Shown here one piece after another: positions 36,929 through 45,965 of a stretch of DNA of 64,000 bases (position 1 is its first letter; every line of letters starts with the position of its first letter). The position numbers and the translations under genes were made by a program. A model generated the notes under the pieces. That model did not search any database. It was not told the DNA's origin and was given only the letters and a program-made list of their open reading frames with translations. Where the stretch lies: positions 62,001-126,000 of the forward strand of contig NZ_SMTF01000002.1 of assembly GCF_004357985.1 (NCBI RefSeq), read 5' to 3'. Source of the stretch: Luteimonas aestuarii (GTDB taxonomy: Bacteria > Pseudomonadota > Gammaproteobacteria > Xanthomonadales > Xanthomonadaceae).

Positions 36929-37957
36929 CTAGCGCTTGACGTCCAGCCGCCCGCCGTCGACCAGGGCCATCACGTCGTCGCTGCCAACGAGATTGAAATC
37001 GCCCGGCACGGCGTGCTTGAGGCAAGCCGCGGCGTGGCCGAAGCGCAGGCTGGCGTCGTCGTCCCAGCCGCTGGCAAGGCCGTGCAGCACGCCGGCGGCG
37101 AAGGCGTCGCCGCCACCGATGCGGTCTACGATGCCCGGCAGGGCGCGATCCTCCACGCGGTGCAGTCCGCCGCGGCGGGTGGCCATCAATGCGCCCAGCG
37201 CGTGGTGGTCCACGGTGTCCTGCGTGCGCACGGTACAGGCGATGCGCTGCAGCCGCGGGAACGCGTCGAATGCGCGTGCAGCGGCAGCCGCGAATCGTTC
37301 GGCGTGCGTAGCCTCGCCAGCGTCGTCGCTGCGCGGGCCAAGCACGACATCGATGTCGCGATGGTCGGCGAACGCGATGGACGCGCCGCCGAGGATCGGC
37401 TTGAGGATGTTCGACGGGTCGCCATCCCAGGCAGCCCACAATTTCGGACGGAAGTTGCCGTCGAACGACACCTGCATGCCGGCCGCCTGTGCGACCTGCA
37501 CAGCCTGGGTGGCGGCACGCGCGGTCGCCGCGCCCAGCGCAGGCGTCACCCCGGACACATGCAGCCAGGCCGCGCCTGCCAGCAGCCCCGGCCAGTCGTA
37601 GGCCTCGGCGGAGGCCTCGGCGAAGGCGGAGCCGGCGCGGTCGTACAGCACCTCGCTCGGCCGCAGCCCGGCGCCGGTGGCCAGGAAGTACAGGCCCATG
37701 CGCCCCGGCGCGGTCCGCAGGTGTCGCGTGTCGACGCCGTGGCGACGGAGCTCGGCCGCGGCGGCCGCGCCCAGGGCGTTGTCGGCGACCGTGCCCAGCA
37801 TGCGCACGCCATGGCCGAAACGCGCCAGCGACACCGCGACATTGGCCTCCGCGCCGCCGATGTGCACGTCCAGGCGCGGGGATTGCAGCAGCAGCTCGCG
37901 GCCAGGGGCGGCCAGGCGCAGCAGCAATTCGCCGAAACAGGTGATGCGAGGGGTCAT
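36929..37957 (-). CDS. kdgK: 2-Keto-3-deoxygluconate kinase (PfkB family)
   Basis: A 342-residue PfkB/ribokinase-family sugar kinase. It has the N-terminal GE-start (ITCFGELLLRL), the substrate motif GGAEANVAVSLARFG near 34-48, and the catalytic DRIGGGDAFAAG near 280-291, whose Asp is the base. Phosphorylation of 2-keto-3-deoxygluconate to KDPG is inferred from family resemblance and from the surrounding pectin locus. It is divergent from the TonB-dependent receptor gene, with a candidate LacI-regulator site between them. The ATG at 37957 (MTPRIT) is preferred to one six codons upstream. Confidence 0.88.
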   Translation of the reverse strand: MTPRITCFGELLLRLAAPGRELLLQSPRLDVHIGGAEANVAVSLARFGHGVRMLGTVADNALGAAAAAELRRHGVDTRHLRTAPGRMGLYFLATGAGLRPSEVLYDRAGSAFAEASAEAYDWPGLLAGAAWLHVSGVTPALGAATARAATQAVQVAQAAGMQVSFDGNFRPKLWAAWDGDPSNILKPILGGASIAFADHRDIDVVLGPRSDDAGEATHAERFAAAAARAFDAFPRLQRIACTVRTQDTVDHHALGALMATRRGGLHRVEDRALPGIVDRIGGGDAFAAGVLHGLASGWDDDASLRFGHAAACLKHAVPGDFNLVGSDDVMALVDGGRLDVKR

Positions 37958-38056
37958 GGGCGGCGTCCGGAGCATTGGGTGTCATCATCGGGCAAGCGCG
38001 CAGCGGGCTGTTTTGCGCCGCAGCATGCCTTGTGCCCGAGCATTTGGTAGGGTTTT

Positions 38057-38070
38057 GACCAGCGGTGTCA
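38057..38070. promoter_or_regulatory. Candidate operator for the pectin regulon (kdgK / receptor)
   Basis: GACCAGCGGTGTCA, flanked by TTTT on both sides. It matches the inverse of the kduD-upstream site at 10 of 14 positions and shares the CGGTGTCA half exactly with two of the other sites. It lies about 90-100 bp upstream of both divergent genes, kdgK and the TonB-dependent receptor. A further GACACC at 38084-38089 forms an inverted pair with GGTGTC at 38064-38069. Confidence 0.5.
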
Positions 38071-38158
38071 TTTTGGCCGCGGCGACACCATAGCAAGCAC
38101 ACAATTCCAGTCAAGAATCGCACCCAGATGCGATCTGGCTCCATGAGGAGGGGATGTC

Positions 38159-40972
38159 ATGCAGTTCGTCAGTTCCGCAAAAAAGACACCGGTTACCTTG
38201 CTCGCGCTGTCGATCGCCTTCGCGCTCCAGGCGCAGGCGTTCCCGGCGTTGGCGCAGGAAGTCGATGAAGCGGCCGAGTCGCAGTCCGCCAGCACCTCCG
38301 ATGCGGGGACGCTGGGCACGGTCACCGTGACGGGTTATCGCGCAAGCCTCGAGCAGGCGCTGGACATCAAGCGTGCCGAGAAGGGCGTGGTGGATGCGGT
38401 GGTGGCGGAGGACATCGGCAAGTTCCCCGATCTCAACCTCGCCGAATCGTTGCAGCGCGTCCCGGGCGTGGTCATCACGCGCGACGCGGGCGAGGGGCGC
38501 AACATTTCGGTACGCGGCCTTGGGCCGGACTTCACGCGGGTACGGTTGAACGGGCTCGAGGCGCTGAGTTCGGTCGGCAGCAGCGATGGCCAGGGCGGCA
38601 CCAATCGTGGCCGCAGTTTCGATTTCAACGTGTTTGCGGCCGACCTGTTCTCGCAGTTGATCGTGCGCAAGACGCCGTCGGCCGATGTCGACGAAGGCTC
38701 GCTGGGGGCGACCGTGGACCTGCGCACCGCGCGCCCGTTCGACTACGACGGCTTCACCGCGGCGGCCAGCCTGCAGGCCAGCCATAGTGATGCCGCCGGC
38801 AGCACCACGCCGCGCTTCGCGGGCCTGGTCGCCAACAGCTGGGCCGATGGCAAGGTGGGCGCGCTGTTTTCGCTGGCGTATTCCGAGCGCGAGACGCTCG
38901 AGGAAGGCACCGGCACCGTGCGCTGGTCCGGCGGCACCACCAACGGTGGCTTCAACCCGGCATCGCCATTCCAGCCGGCGCTGGCATCGAACGTGTATGC
39001 GCCGCGGTTTCCGCGCTACACGCTGATGGAACACAACCAGGAACGCCTTGGCGTGACCGGTTCGCTGCAATTCAAGCCGACCGACCGTACCGAGTTCGTC
39101 ATCGACGCGCTGTACTCGAAGATCGATGCCACGCGTCGCGAGAAGTACATCGAGGCCAACGGCCTCAGCAAGACCGGTGCGCTGGGCAAGCCGCAGGTGC
39201 TGGTGATGGATGGCGTGGTCGAGAACGGCGCGCTGGTGTACGGCGTGTTCAACGACATCGACATCCGCGCCGAACACCGCTACGACGAGTGGGACACCGA
39301 GTTCCACCAGTTCGGCTTCGAAGGCAAGCACCGGTTCACGGACAACTTCACCTTGTCCGGCAGGGTTGGCATGTCGGAGTCGAAGCACAGCAATCCGGTG
39401 CAGGCGACGATCATGATGGACAAGCTGGACGTCGACGGATACAGCTACGACTACCGCGGCGATCCCTACAAGCCGGTGTTCGACTATGGCTTCGACCCGA
39501 CCGATCCGGCCGGCTGGAACCTGTCGGTCATCCGCCTGCGCGAGAACTACGTCACCAACGACTACAAGACCGGGCAGCTGGATTTCGCATGGATCCTCGG
39601 CCCGTCGTTCACGCTCAAGGGTGGGGTGCAGGCGAAGCAATACGGGTTTGATTCGCTCGAGTTCCGTCGCCGCGGCGCGGAAACCATCGTGCCCACGTTC
39701 TCGGGTGGTGGTACGGCGATGCCGGCCGACCAGACCGAGCTCGCGCGCTTGCGCAACCTGGCCGGCTCGCCCGGCACGTGGGTGATCCCCAACTTCAACG
39801 GCATCGCCAACCTGTTCGATGTCTTCGGTGGGGGCAGTTTCACTGGCGTCAACAGCGCCAACGGCGCCGCTGCGACCGGCAGCTTCGCCCTGGACAACTT
39901 CCCGCAGAGCCAGCGCTGGGTCGAGGAGAAGAACCGCAGTGGCTACGTCATGGGCGAGTTCGACGTGGACCTGGGCTCCATCCCGTTCTCAGGCAACTTC
40001 GGCGTACGCCACGTCAAGACCAAGCAGACCTCGTTCGGCGTCGGTACCACCGGGCCGATCACCTTCAGTCGTGAGTACAGCGACACGTTGCCGTCCATGA
40101 ACCTCGTCGCGGAAGTCGCCCCCGACTTCCTGATCCGTTTCGGCGCGGCGAAGGTGATGGCACGTCCAGGACTGGGCAGCTTGACGCCGGGTCTGACCGT
40201 GAACGTGAGTGGCAGTGCCCGCACCATCACCGGCGGCAATCCGTTGCTCGATCCGATCCGCGCCAAGACCGCCGACCTGGGCTTCGAGTGGTACTTCGAT
40301 GAGGGAGCGATGCTGGGCCTGGGCCTGTTCTACAAGGACATCGACACGCTGATCCAGAACACGCGCGAGACGCGGGTGTTCGCCGATACCGGCCTGCCGG
40401 TCAGCCTGCTTCCGGACGGCGCAAGCCCGACCGACGAATTCGTGTTCACCGTGCCGCTGAATACCCCGGGTGGCCCACTCAAGGGTTTCGAGTTCAACTA
40501 CACCCAGCCCTTGACCTTCCTGCCCGGGTTCTGGCGCGATTTCGGCGTGCAGTTGAACTACACCTGGGTTGACTCGCAGGTGCAGTACCTGCTGTCCGAT
40601 GGCTCGCTCGCGCAGAAGGAAGACCTGACCGGGCTGTCGAATACGTCCTGGAATGCGACGCTGTTCTACGAAGGCCAGCGCTTCTCGGGCCGCGTGTCCG
40701 CCACCAGCCGTTCCGATTACCTGATCCAGGTGCCGGGTACCGAGGCCGGCTTCAACAGTGCGGCGCAAGGCGTGCACGGCCAGAGCGGCACGACATTCGT
40801 GGATGCCTCGGTCCGCTGGAAGATCAACGAGCAGTTCGAAGTCAGCCTCGAGGGCAGCAACCTGACCAACGAACAGCTCGAGTCATACGTGGCCAATCCC
40901 TCGCTGCAACTGCCGCTTGAATCCAGCGTGGTCGGCCGCCAGTACCTGCTGGGCCTGCGCTACCGGTTCTGA
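38159..40972 (+). CDS. TonB-dependent outer-membrane receptor (oligogalacturonide uptake, inferred)
   Basis: A 937-residue TonB-dependent receptor of the Xanthomonas-Caulobacter subtype: signal peptide (about 1-33), TonB-box-like segment TVTVTGYRASLEQALDIKR, plug domain (about 60-190, with VPGVVITRDAGEGRNISVRGLG), and a 22-strand-type barrel ending in LLGLRYRF with the terminal aromatic residue needed for outer-membrane assembly. Specificity for pectin fragments is inferred from its place between kdgK and a pectate lyase. A clear ribosome site (GGAGGGG) precedes the ATG at 38159. Confidence 0.9.
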   Translation: MQFVSSAKKTPVTLLALSIAFALQAQAFPALAQEVDEAAESQSASTSDAGTLGTVTVTGYRASLEQALDIKRAEKGVVDAVVAEDIGKFPDLNLAESLQRVPGVVITRDAGEGRNISVRGLGPDFTRVRLNGLEALSSVGSSDGQGGTNRGRSFDFNVFAADLFSQLIVRKTPSADVDEGSLGATVDLRTARPFDYDGFTAAASLQASHSDAAGSTTPRFAGLVANSWADGKVGALFSLAYSERETLEEGTGTVRWSGGTTNGGFNPASPFQPALASNVYAPRFPRYTLMEHNQERLGVTGSLQFKPTDRTEFVIDALYSKIDATRREKYIEANGLSKTGALGKPQVLVMDGVVENGALVYGVFNDIDIRAEHRYDEWDTEFHQFGFEGKHRFTDNFTLSGRVGMSESKHSNPVQATIMMDKLDVDGYSYDYRGDPYKPVFDYGFDPTDPAGWNLSVIRLRENYVTNDYKTGQLDFAWILGPSFTLKGGVQAKQYGFDSLEFRRRGAETIVPTFSGGGTAMPADQTELARLRNLAGSPGTWVIPNFNGIANLFDVFGGGSFTGVNSANGAAATGSFALDNFPQSQRWVEEKNRSGYVMGEFDVDLGSIPFSGNFGVRHVKTKQTSFGVGTTGPITFSREYSDTLPSMNLVAEVAPDFLIRFGAAKVMARPGLGSLTPGLTVNVSGSARTITGGNPLLDPIRAKTADLGFEWYFDEGAMLGLGLFYKDIDTLIQNTRETRVFADTGLPVSLLPDGASPTDEFVFTVPLNTPGGPLKGFEFNYTQPLTFLPGFWRDFGVQLNYTWVDSQVQYLLSDGSLAQKEDLTGLSNTSWNATLFYEGQRFSGRVSATSRSDYLIQVPGTEAGFNSAAQGVHGQSGTTFVDASVRWKINEQFEVSLEGSNLTNEQLESYVANPSLQLPLESSVVGRQYLLGLRYRF

Positions 40973-41066
40973 CGCGCCACCGGCGGCACGGCGCACGCCG
41001 TGTCGCCTTCCCGCGCGGCATCGCCGCGCAATCCTGACAGGGAATGTCCCGTTTCGGGAGAGATCG

Positions 41067-42422
41067 ATGACGCATCGCAAGCGCCTGCTGTCCGTCGCCT
41101 TCGCAATGGCGGCAATCTCCGCGCCCTGCATGGCGGCCAAGCCGACCGCCGACCTGGGCCGCCAGGTCCTGCCCGCCGGCGACGGCTGGGCCTCGCTGCC
41201 GACCGAGGCATTGCCCTTCGGGACCACGGGCGGTTCCGCGGCCGCACCGCAGCGCGTGCATCGCGTGCGCAACCGCAACGAGCTGGTTGCCGCGCTGGCC
41301 TATCCGGATGCGACTCCGAAGATCGTGGAGATCGAGGGCAGTCTTGATGCCAACGTCGATACGAACAACCAGCCGCTGGCCTGCGAGGACTACCACCGGC
41401 CCGATCCCGAGACGGGGACGCTCTACTCGCTGGAAGGGTTCCTCGCGGCCTACGACCCGCAGACCTGGGGACGGGTGAATCCCAGCGGACCGCTGGAGCG
41501 CGCCCGCGCCGCGTCGGCATCGGCACAGCAGTCGCGCGTCCGCATCCGCATCCCGGCCAATACCACCATCGTCGGCGTCGGCGGCAATGCCACCGTGCGC
41601 GGCGCCTGGTTCGACATCCGACCCGGCACCACCAGCGGCAACGTGCCGATGAACATCATCATCCGCAACCTCAACTTCGAGGACACGTTCGACTGCTTCC
41701 CGCAATGGGCGCCGAACGACGGCGCGCTGGGCAACTGGAACTCGCTGTACGACACCATCTCGATCCGCAATTCCACCCATGTCTGGATCGACCACAACCG
41801 CTTTGCCGACGTGGCGACCTCGGACGACACGCTGCCCACGTACTTCGGCCGCCTCTACCAGGTGCACGACGGCCTGCTGGACGTGACCAACGAATCCGAC
41901 CTGGTCACCATCTCCTGGAACCATTTCAGCAACCATGACAAGGCGATGCTGGTCGGATCGTCCGATGGCGCCACCGCGGACCGTGGCAAGCTGCGGCTGA
42001 CCCTGCACAACAACCTGTTCGAGAACCTCGGCCAGCGCGTGCCGCGCGTGCGGTACGGCCGGGTGCATCTCTACAACAACGCCTACGTGGTCGACGCCAC
42101 TGGCGCCGGGCGCTATGGCTACAGCTGGGGCGTAGGCATCGAGTCGCAGATCTACGCCGAGGAGAACCACTTCCAGGTGCATCCGGCGATCACGCCGGAC
42201 CTGCTGATCGAGCGCTTCAACGGCCAGCGCATCCGCGCCACCGGCACGCTGTTCAACGGGCTTGGCGCGCGCAACGTGGTCGACGTGGTCGCCGCGTTCA
42301 ACGCCGCGAACGGCAACGTGCTCGACGGCACCGTCGACTGGACGCCATGGCTGCACGGCCGGGTGTTCCCGGCGTCGAAGGTGCCGTCCAGCGTGCGGCG
42401 CGGCGCAGGACCTTTCGACTGA
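41067..42422 (+). CDS. Secreted pectate lyase, polysaccharide lyase family 1
   Basis: A 451-residue exported enzyme with a signal peptide (MTHRKRLLSVAFAMAAISAPCMA). The parallel beta-helix markers of PL1 are present: WIDHNRFAD, then SWNHFSNHDKAMLVGSSD, then RVPRVRYGRVHLYNN, whose arginines act as base in beta-elimination. It cleaves polygalacturonate to unsaturated oligomers outside the cytoplasm. The start is ATG 41067, after GGGAG. It follows the receptor gene after 94 bp; an imperfect hairpin (about 40984-41002) lies in the gap and may reduce read-through. A strong terminator follows. Confidence 0.92.
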   Translation: MTHRKRLLSVAFAMAAISAPCMAAKPTADLGRQVLPAGDGWASLPTEALPFGTTGGSAAAPQRVHRVRNRNELVAALAYPDATPKIVEIEGSLDANVDTNNQPLACEDYHRPDPETGTLYSLEGFLAAYDPQTWGRVNPSGPLERARAASASAQQSRVRIRIPANTTIVGVGGNATVRGAWFDIRPGTTSGNVPMNIIIRNLNFEDTFDCFPQWAPNDGALGNWNSLYDTISIRNSTHVWIDHNRFADVATSDDTLPTYFGRLYQVHDGLLDVTNESDLVTISWNHFSNHDKAMLVGSSDGATADRGKLRLTLHNNLFENLGQRVPRVRYGRVHLYNNAYVVDATGAGRYGYSWGVGIESQIYAEENHFQVHPAITPDLLIERFNGQRIRATGTLFNGLGARNVVDVVAAFNAANGNVLDGTVDWTPWLHGRVFPASKVPSSVRRGAGPFD

Positions 42423-42491
42423 CCGTGCAGTCCGCGATGGAACTTTTGCGCGAGCGGCCGCGGAGAGCCGCACGCATCGATGACGTCCTCC

Positions 42492-42516
42492 AAGGGCCCG
42501 CGAGGGCCCTTCTTTT
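42492..42516 (+). terminator. Intrinsic terminator after pectate lyase 1
   Basis: A perfect 8-bp stem (42492-42499 with 42504-42511, loop GCGA) followed by CTTTT. It lies about 70 bases after the stop of the pectate lyase gene. Confidence 0.85.
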
Positions 42517-42847
42517 CCTCTCCGAAGGTTGGGTGCGTCGAGAGTGCCCGCCGGGCCGCGCCGAATCACGGGCCGATAACCGCTCGGCCGGCGCGCCCCG
42601 GCAGGCGGCTCCCCGTATCGGGACGACGGGACGGAGCGGGAATGAGAGCGCCGTTTCGCTCTTTGTCGAATTCGCGATGGCCTGTCCGGCGCAGGTCCGA
42701 TGCCATCGCAACCAAGCGGATATCGGGCCGCGACTTGCGGTGGCATCGGACCTGCGCGTCCGTCGTCGGCGTCTTTCCCGCTCGGAAGGGGCACGTTTTG
42801 CCCACGCGCGACCTGCAGCAGCGCCGAGGCCGTTGGCCTGGCGGATC
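42517..42847. other. Intergenic region with a long inverted repeat
   Basis: No supported gene between the two convergent genes. It contains a 23-bp inverted repeat (42689-42711 and 42735-42757, 22 of 23 positions paired, 23-base loop with no T-run). The small frames here do not resemble any family. Confidence 0.6.
42689..42757. repeat. 23-bp near-perfect inverted repeat
   Basis: The arms at 42689-42711 and 42735-42757 pair at 22 of 23 positions around a 23-base spacer. It lies between the convergent pectate lyase and esterase genes and may act as a transcription barrier or mRNA 3'-end structure, or be a remnant of a mobile palindromic element. Confidence 0.75.
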
Positions 42848-44449
42848 TCAGATTGTTCCGCGCTGGACGAATGGCACGCGCTGGTACAGGCGTCGTTCGC
42901 CGCCGCGGGGATCGTCTTCCATGCGCGGCGTATCGGCGAACACCAGCGTCTCGCGACGCGGCAGCGTGTACGGCGCCCATGCCGGGGTCGCATCGCATCG
43001 CGGATCGCCATGGCGCGCGAAGGCGAGCAGGGCGTCGGCCATTGCATCGGCCACCTGCTGCGCCTGCATCGAACCGCCGGTGCGCGAACCGGGCTGCGCG
43101 ATGTTGTCGAACACCAGCGGGATGTCGAGGGTGTGGAAGGCGCGCATCTTGTCGCCGTCCGCCACGTCGCGCGGGTACCAGTCGAGCTGGTAGGCCCAGG
43201 TGTTGCCGCGCCCGTCGCGGGCCCGGGCTTCCAACTCTTCCACCGCGCCCCGCCAGGAACGCCCGGCGGTGGTGGCGGCGAAGAACATCTCGCTCGGCGT
43301 GGCGTCGGGATACAGGTCGCGGTAGCCGGCAACCACCAGGTCGGGATCGATGTCCACGTACTGATGCAGGCGCAGTGCCGCCGGCAGCGTGCGCCAGGTC
43401 AGCGCGAAGTTCGCCGGGTCGTTGCCGAGGAACGCGCGCGTCTCGTCGCGGGTATTGCCGATGACCATGGGGATGCCGGCCGACTGCGGCGGCGCGTCCG
43501 GCCAGAACGGATGGCGCGGCAAGAGGTGGCCGTCCATGACCGGACCGAAGTACAGCGCGGTGTCCTCCACCCGTGACGGGTCCCGCGTCGACAGGGCGTC
43601 GAGCATGACGTCGATCGGCAGGCGGTGCAGGCGCGCGATGTCGCCGGGTGCGATGCCCAGTGCATCGAGGTAGAGGCGCGCCCGGCCATCGGCGGCGCGC
43701 GGGCCCGCGGCCGTGACCTGCTGGCCGCTCATGGTCCACGCCCGGTGGAACAATCCGCGCGCCGCCGGCATGGCCATCAGCGTGGCGATCTTGGCGCCAC
43801 CGCCGGATTGCCCGAACACGGTGACATTGTCGGCGTCGCCGCCGAACTCGGCGGCATGTTCGCGCACCCACTGCAGCGCCTGCACCAGGTCGAGCTGTCC
43901 GACGTTACCGGACGCCGCGTAGTCAGGTCCGGCGATACCGCCCAGCGACAGGTAGCCGAATGCGTTGAGGCGATGGTTGACCGTGACCACCACCACGTCG
44001 CCGCGCTGGCACAGCCGGGTGCCGTCGTAGAGCGGGTCGCTGCCGGAACCGGTGTTGTAGCCGCCGCCGTGGATGTAGACCAGTACCGGACGCTTGCGGC
44101 CATCGTGCAGCGCCGGTGTCCAGATGTTGAGGAACAGGCAGTCCTCGCTGCCCGGACCTTCGCTGCCGGCCTGCGGCGCGGACATGCCGTAGGCGATCGC
44201 GTCACGGACGCCGCGCCACGTGGGCTCGCGCAATGCCGGCAGGAAGCGTCGCGGCGCCGTATCGGCGCCATAGGGAATGCCGCGGAAGGCGTGGATGCCA
44301 TCCGCGCGCGTGCCGGCGATGCGCCCGCCGCGCACGCGTGCCAGCGGCGATGCCTGAGCAGCTGTGGGCGTGGCCGACGCCGCGACCGGCATCGTAGCCG
44401 CGCCCAGCGCCAACGACGCGTGTTGCAGGAACCGCCGGCGCGTGGTCAT
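42848..44449 (-). CDS. Exported type-B carboxylesterase
   Basis: 533 residues with a twin-arginine-like leader (MTTRRRFLQHASLALGAA), so probably exported folded by Tat. The type-B carboxylesterase fold is clear: oxyanion motif YIHGGGYNTG near 125-134, SEDCLFLNIW near 101-110, nucleophile Ser215 in FGQSGGGAK, acid Glu in NTRDETRAF, and His in AFHTLDIPLVFDN. The cargo is unknown; in a pectin locus it may remove acetyl, methyl or feruloyl groups. It starts ten bases after the end of pectate lyase 2 and is its operon partner. Confidence 0.88.
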   Translation of the reverse strand: MTTRRRFLQHASLALGAATMPVAASATPTAAQASPLARVRGGRIAGTRADGIHAFRGIPYGADTAPRRFLPALREPTWRGVRDAIAYGMSAPQAGSEGPGSEDCLFLNIWTPALHDGRKRPVLVYIHGGGYNTGSGSDPLYDGTRLCQRGDVVVVTVNHRLNAFGYLSLGGIAGPDYAASGNVGQLDLVQALQWVREHAAEFGGDADNVTVFGQSGGGAKIATLMAMPAARGLFHRAWTMSGQQVTAAGPRAADGRARLYLDALGIAPGDIARLHRLPIDVMLDALSTRDPSRVEDTALYFGPVMDGHLLPRHPFWPDAPPQSAGIPMVIGNTRDETRAFLGNDPANFALTWRTLPAALRLHQYVDIDPDLVVAGYRDLYPDATPSEMFFAATTAGRSWRGAVEELEARARDGRGNTWAYQLDWYPRDVADGDKMRAFHTLDIPLVFDNIAQPGSRTGGSMQAQQVADAMADALLAFARHGDPRCDATPAWAPYTLPRRETLVFADTPRMEDDPRGGERRLYQRVPFVQRGTI

Positions 44450-44459
44450 CGGCGCAGGC

Positions 44460-45821
44460 TCAGCGCAAGGGCTCGCCGCGGGAATGGCCGCCGATGGGCT
44501 CCATGGTGTCGAGGTCCCATTCGGCCTCGACGAACGGCTTCCGGCTGGCTTCGTATTGCGGATAGCCGCCCACCTCGTCCTGGCTGTCGATGATCCAGCC
44601 GCGGCCTTCGATCACGTCGGCGACGATGCGCCGGTCGACCAGGTCGCGGTTCCACGGCGTGGCGCCGACGCGCTCGATCACCGCGTCCTGCACCTGCGCC
44701 GACGGCAGCAGGTGCACGCCGAACGGCAACGCCGGCGTGCGCGCGTGGCGATCCAGCGCGACTGGCGCGGTGGTGTAGCGGCCCACCTCTGGGATTTCGG
44801 CATTGCCGATGCGGTCGACCGCGAGATTGTCGTCCAGGTAGAGGTCGACGTCGCCCGAGCCGCCCACCATGAACAGCGCCAGCGGTTCGGTCGACATGCC
44901 TGCGCGCATCACGTTGCCGCGCACCACCATCTCGCCACGCGAATACTCGTGGCCGATCCATTCCTCGGCGATCAGGTTGTAGTGGATCGCGCGCTGGCCG
45001 GGGTTGTAGATCAGGTTGTTGATCACCTGCCCGCGCGCGCCGCCCTTGAACAGCGGGCTGCGCTCGTAATTGTGTGCGTACAGGTTGCCGACCAGCAGGA
45101 TGCGGTTGACGTGGTCGTGGATCAGCGAGCCCTTGGAGTGCTCGCCCTTGGGGTGGGTGGAATGCGCCAGCCCCTCGGCGATGATGTTGTTGCTGTAGGT
45201 GATGCTGTGCGACGCATTCTCCATCCACTCGGCCTCGTTCTCGCCATGGAAACGCGTGCTGGAGGCGGACAGGTTCTCGTCGGTGGCCCAGGTCAGCGAG
45301 CAGTGGTCGACGATGACGTTGCGCGCCCCGCGCACGGTGGAGATGGCGTCGATGTCGCCCGACCATTTCGGCATGCCGCCATCGCCCGGACGGATGCGGA
45401 TGTGGCGCACCACCACGTCGTGGGTGGCGATGATCAGCCCGCCCTTGATGAGGGTCACGCCGGGATGCGGCGCGGTCTGGCCGGCGATGGTGAGGTAGGG
45501 CTCGGTGATGCGCAGTTCCTGCATGCCGAGGTCGATCACGCCGCCCACCTCGAACACCACGATCCGCGGCCCCTTGGCCTCCAGCGCCGCGCGGAACGAG
45601 CCTGGGCCGTCGGCCGCCAGCGTGGTCACGCGCAGGATCTGCCCACCGCGTCCGCCAGGGGTGTGTGCAGCCCAACCCTGTGCGCCGGGGAAGGCGAGGG
45701 CTTGGGATGCGTCGGCCGACTGGCCGGCAGTGGCCGGCAGCGTGGCGAGCAGCAGGCAGGCGGCCAGCGCGGCCAGCCAGGCGAGGGGTCGGGGGGTGGG
45801 GATGGTGCGCGTGGATGGCAT
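44460..45821 (-). CDS. Secreted pectate lyase-like protein (second lyase)
   Basis: A 453-residue exported beta-helix protein with a signal peptide (about 1-33). Features shared with pectate lyases: AFPGAQGWAAHTPGGRGGQILRVT at the mature N-terminus, TIAGQTAPHPGVTLI, DAISTVRGARNVIVDHCSLTWATDENLS near the putative Ca site, and RSPLFKGGARGQVINN. It differs from lyase 1 and may prefer other pectin regions or act as an exo-type enzyme. The ATG at 45821 has a clear AGGAG upstream; the frame extends further upstream without support. The gene is divergent from the hydratase-TRAP operon, with a candidate operator between. Confidence 0.85.
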   Translation of the reverse strand: MPSTRTIPTPRPLAWLAALAACLLLATLPATAGQSADASQALAFPGAQGWAAHTPGGRGGQILRVTTLAADGPGSFRAALEAKGPRIVVFEVGGVIDLGMQELRITEPYLTIAGQTAPHPGVTLIKGGLIIATHDVVVRHIRIRPGDGGMPKWSGDIDAISTVRGARNVIVDHCSLTWATDENLSASSTRFHGENEAEWMENASHSITYSNNIIAEGLAHSTHPKGEHSKGSLIHDHVNRILLVGNLYAHNYERSPLFKGGARGQVINNLIYNPGQRAIHYNLIAEEWIGHEYSRGEMVVRGNVMRAGMSTEPLALFMVGGSGDVDLYLDDNLAVDRIGNAEIPEVGRYTTAPVALDRHARTPALPFGVHLLPSAQVQDAVIERVGATPWNRDLVDRRIVADVIEGRGWIIDSQDEVGGYPQYEASRKPFVEAEWDLDTMEPIGGHSRGEPLR

Positions 45822-45892
45822 GGCGAAACTCCTGGGATCCGGGCTGCGGCGTGGACCCGGAAGGGCATTTTTGCCGCAGTGCACATTGAAGA

Positions 45893-45907
45893 TGACACCG
45901 GTTTACC
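45893..45907. promoter_or_regulatory. Candidate LacI-family operator (lyase 2 / hydratase-TRAP)
   Basis: TGACACCGGTTTACC in the 144-bp divergent gap. It carries the ACCGGTT(T)ACC core seen in front of kduD and the lacI-type gene, with one extra T. A single site here could control both transcription directions. Confidence 0.65.
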
Positions 45908-45965
45908 TTATACGGACAGACACAGTCAGGCCATCTGCACCGCAACATGGCCCGGGAGATCGGGA

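Noticed and set aside
44364..45965. Upstream extension of the hydratase frame
   Set aside because: It is the antisense of pectate lyase 2; the real protein begins at the TTG/ATG near 45966-45987.
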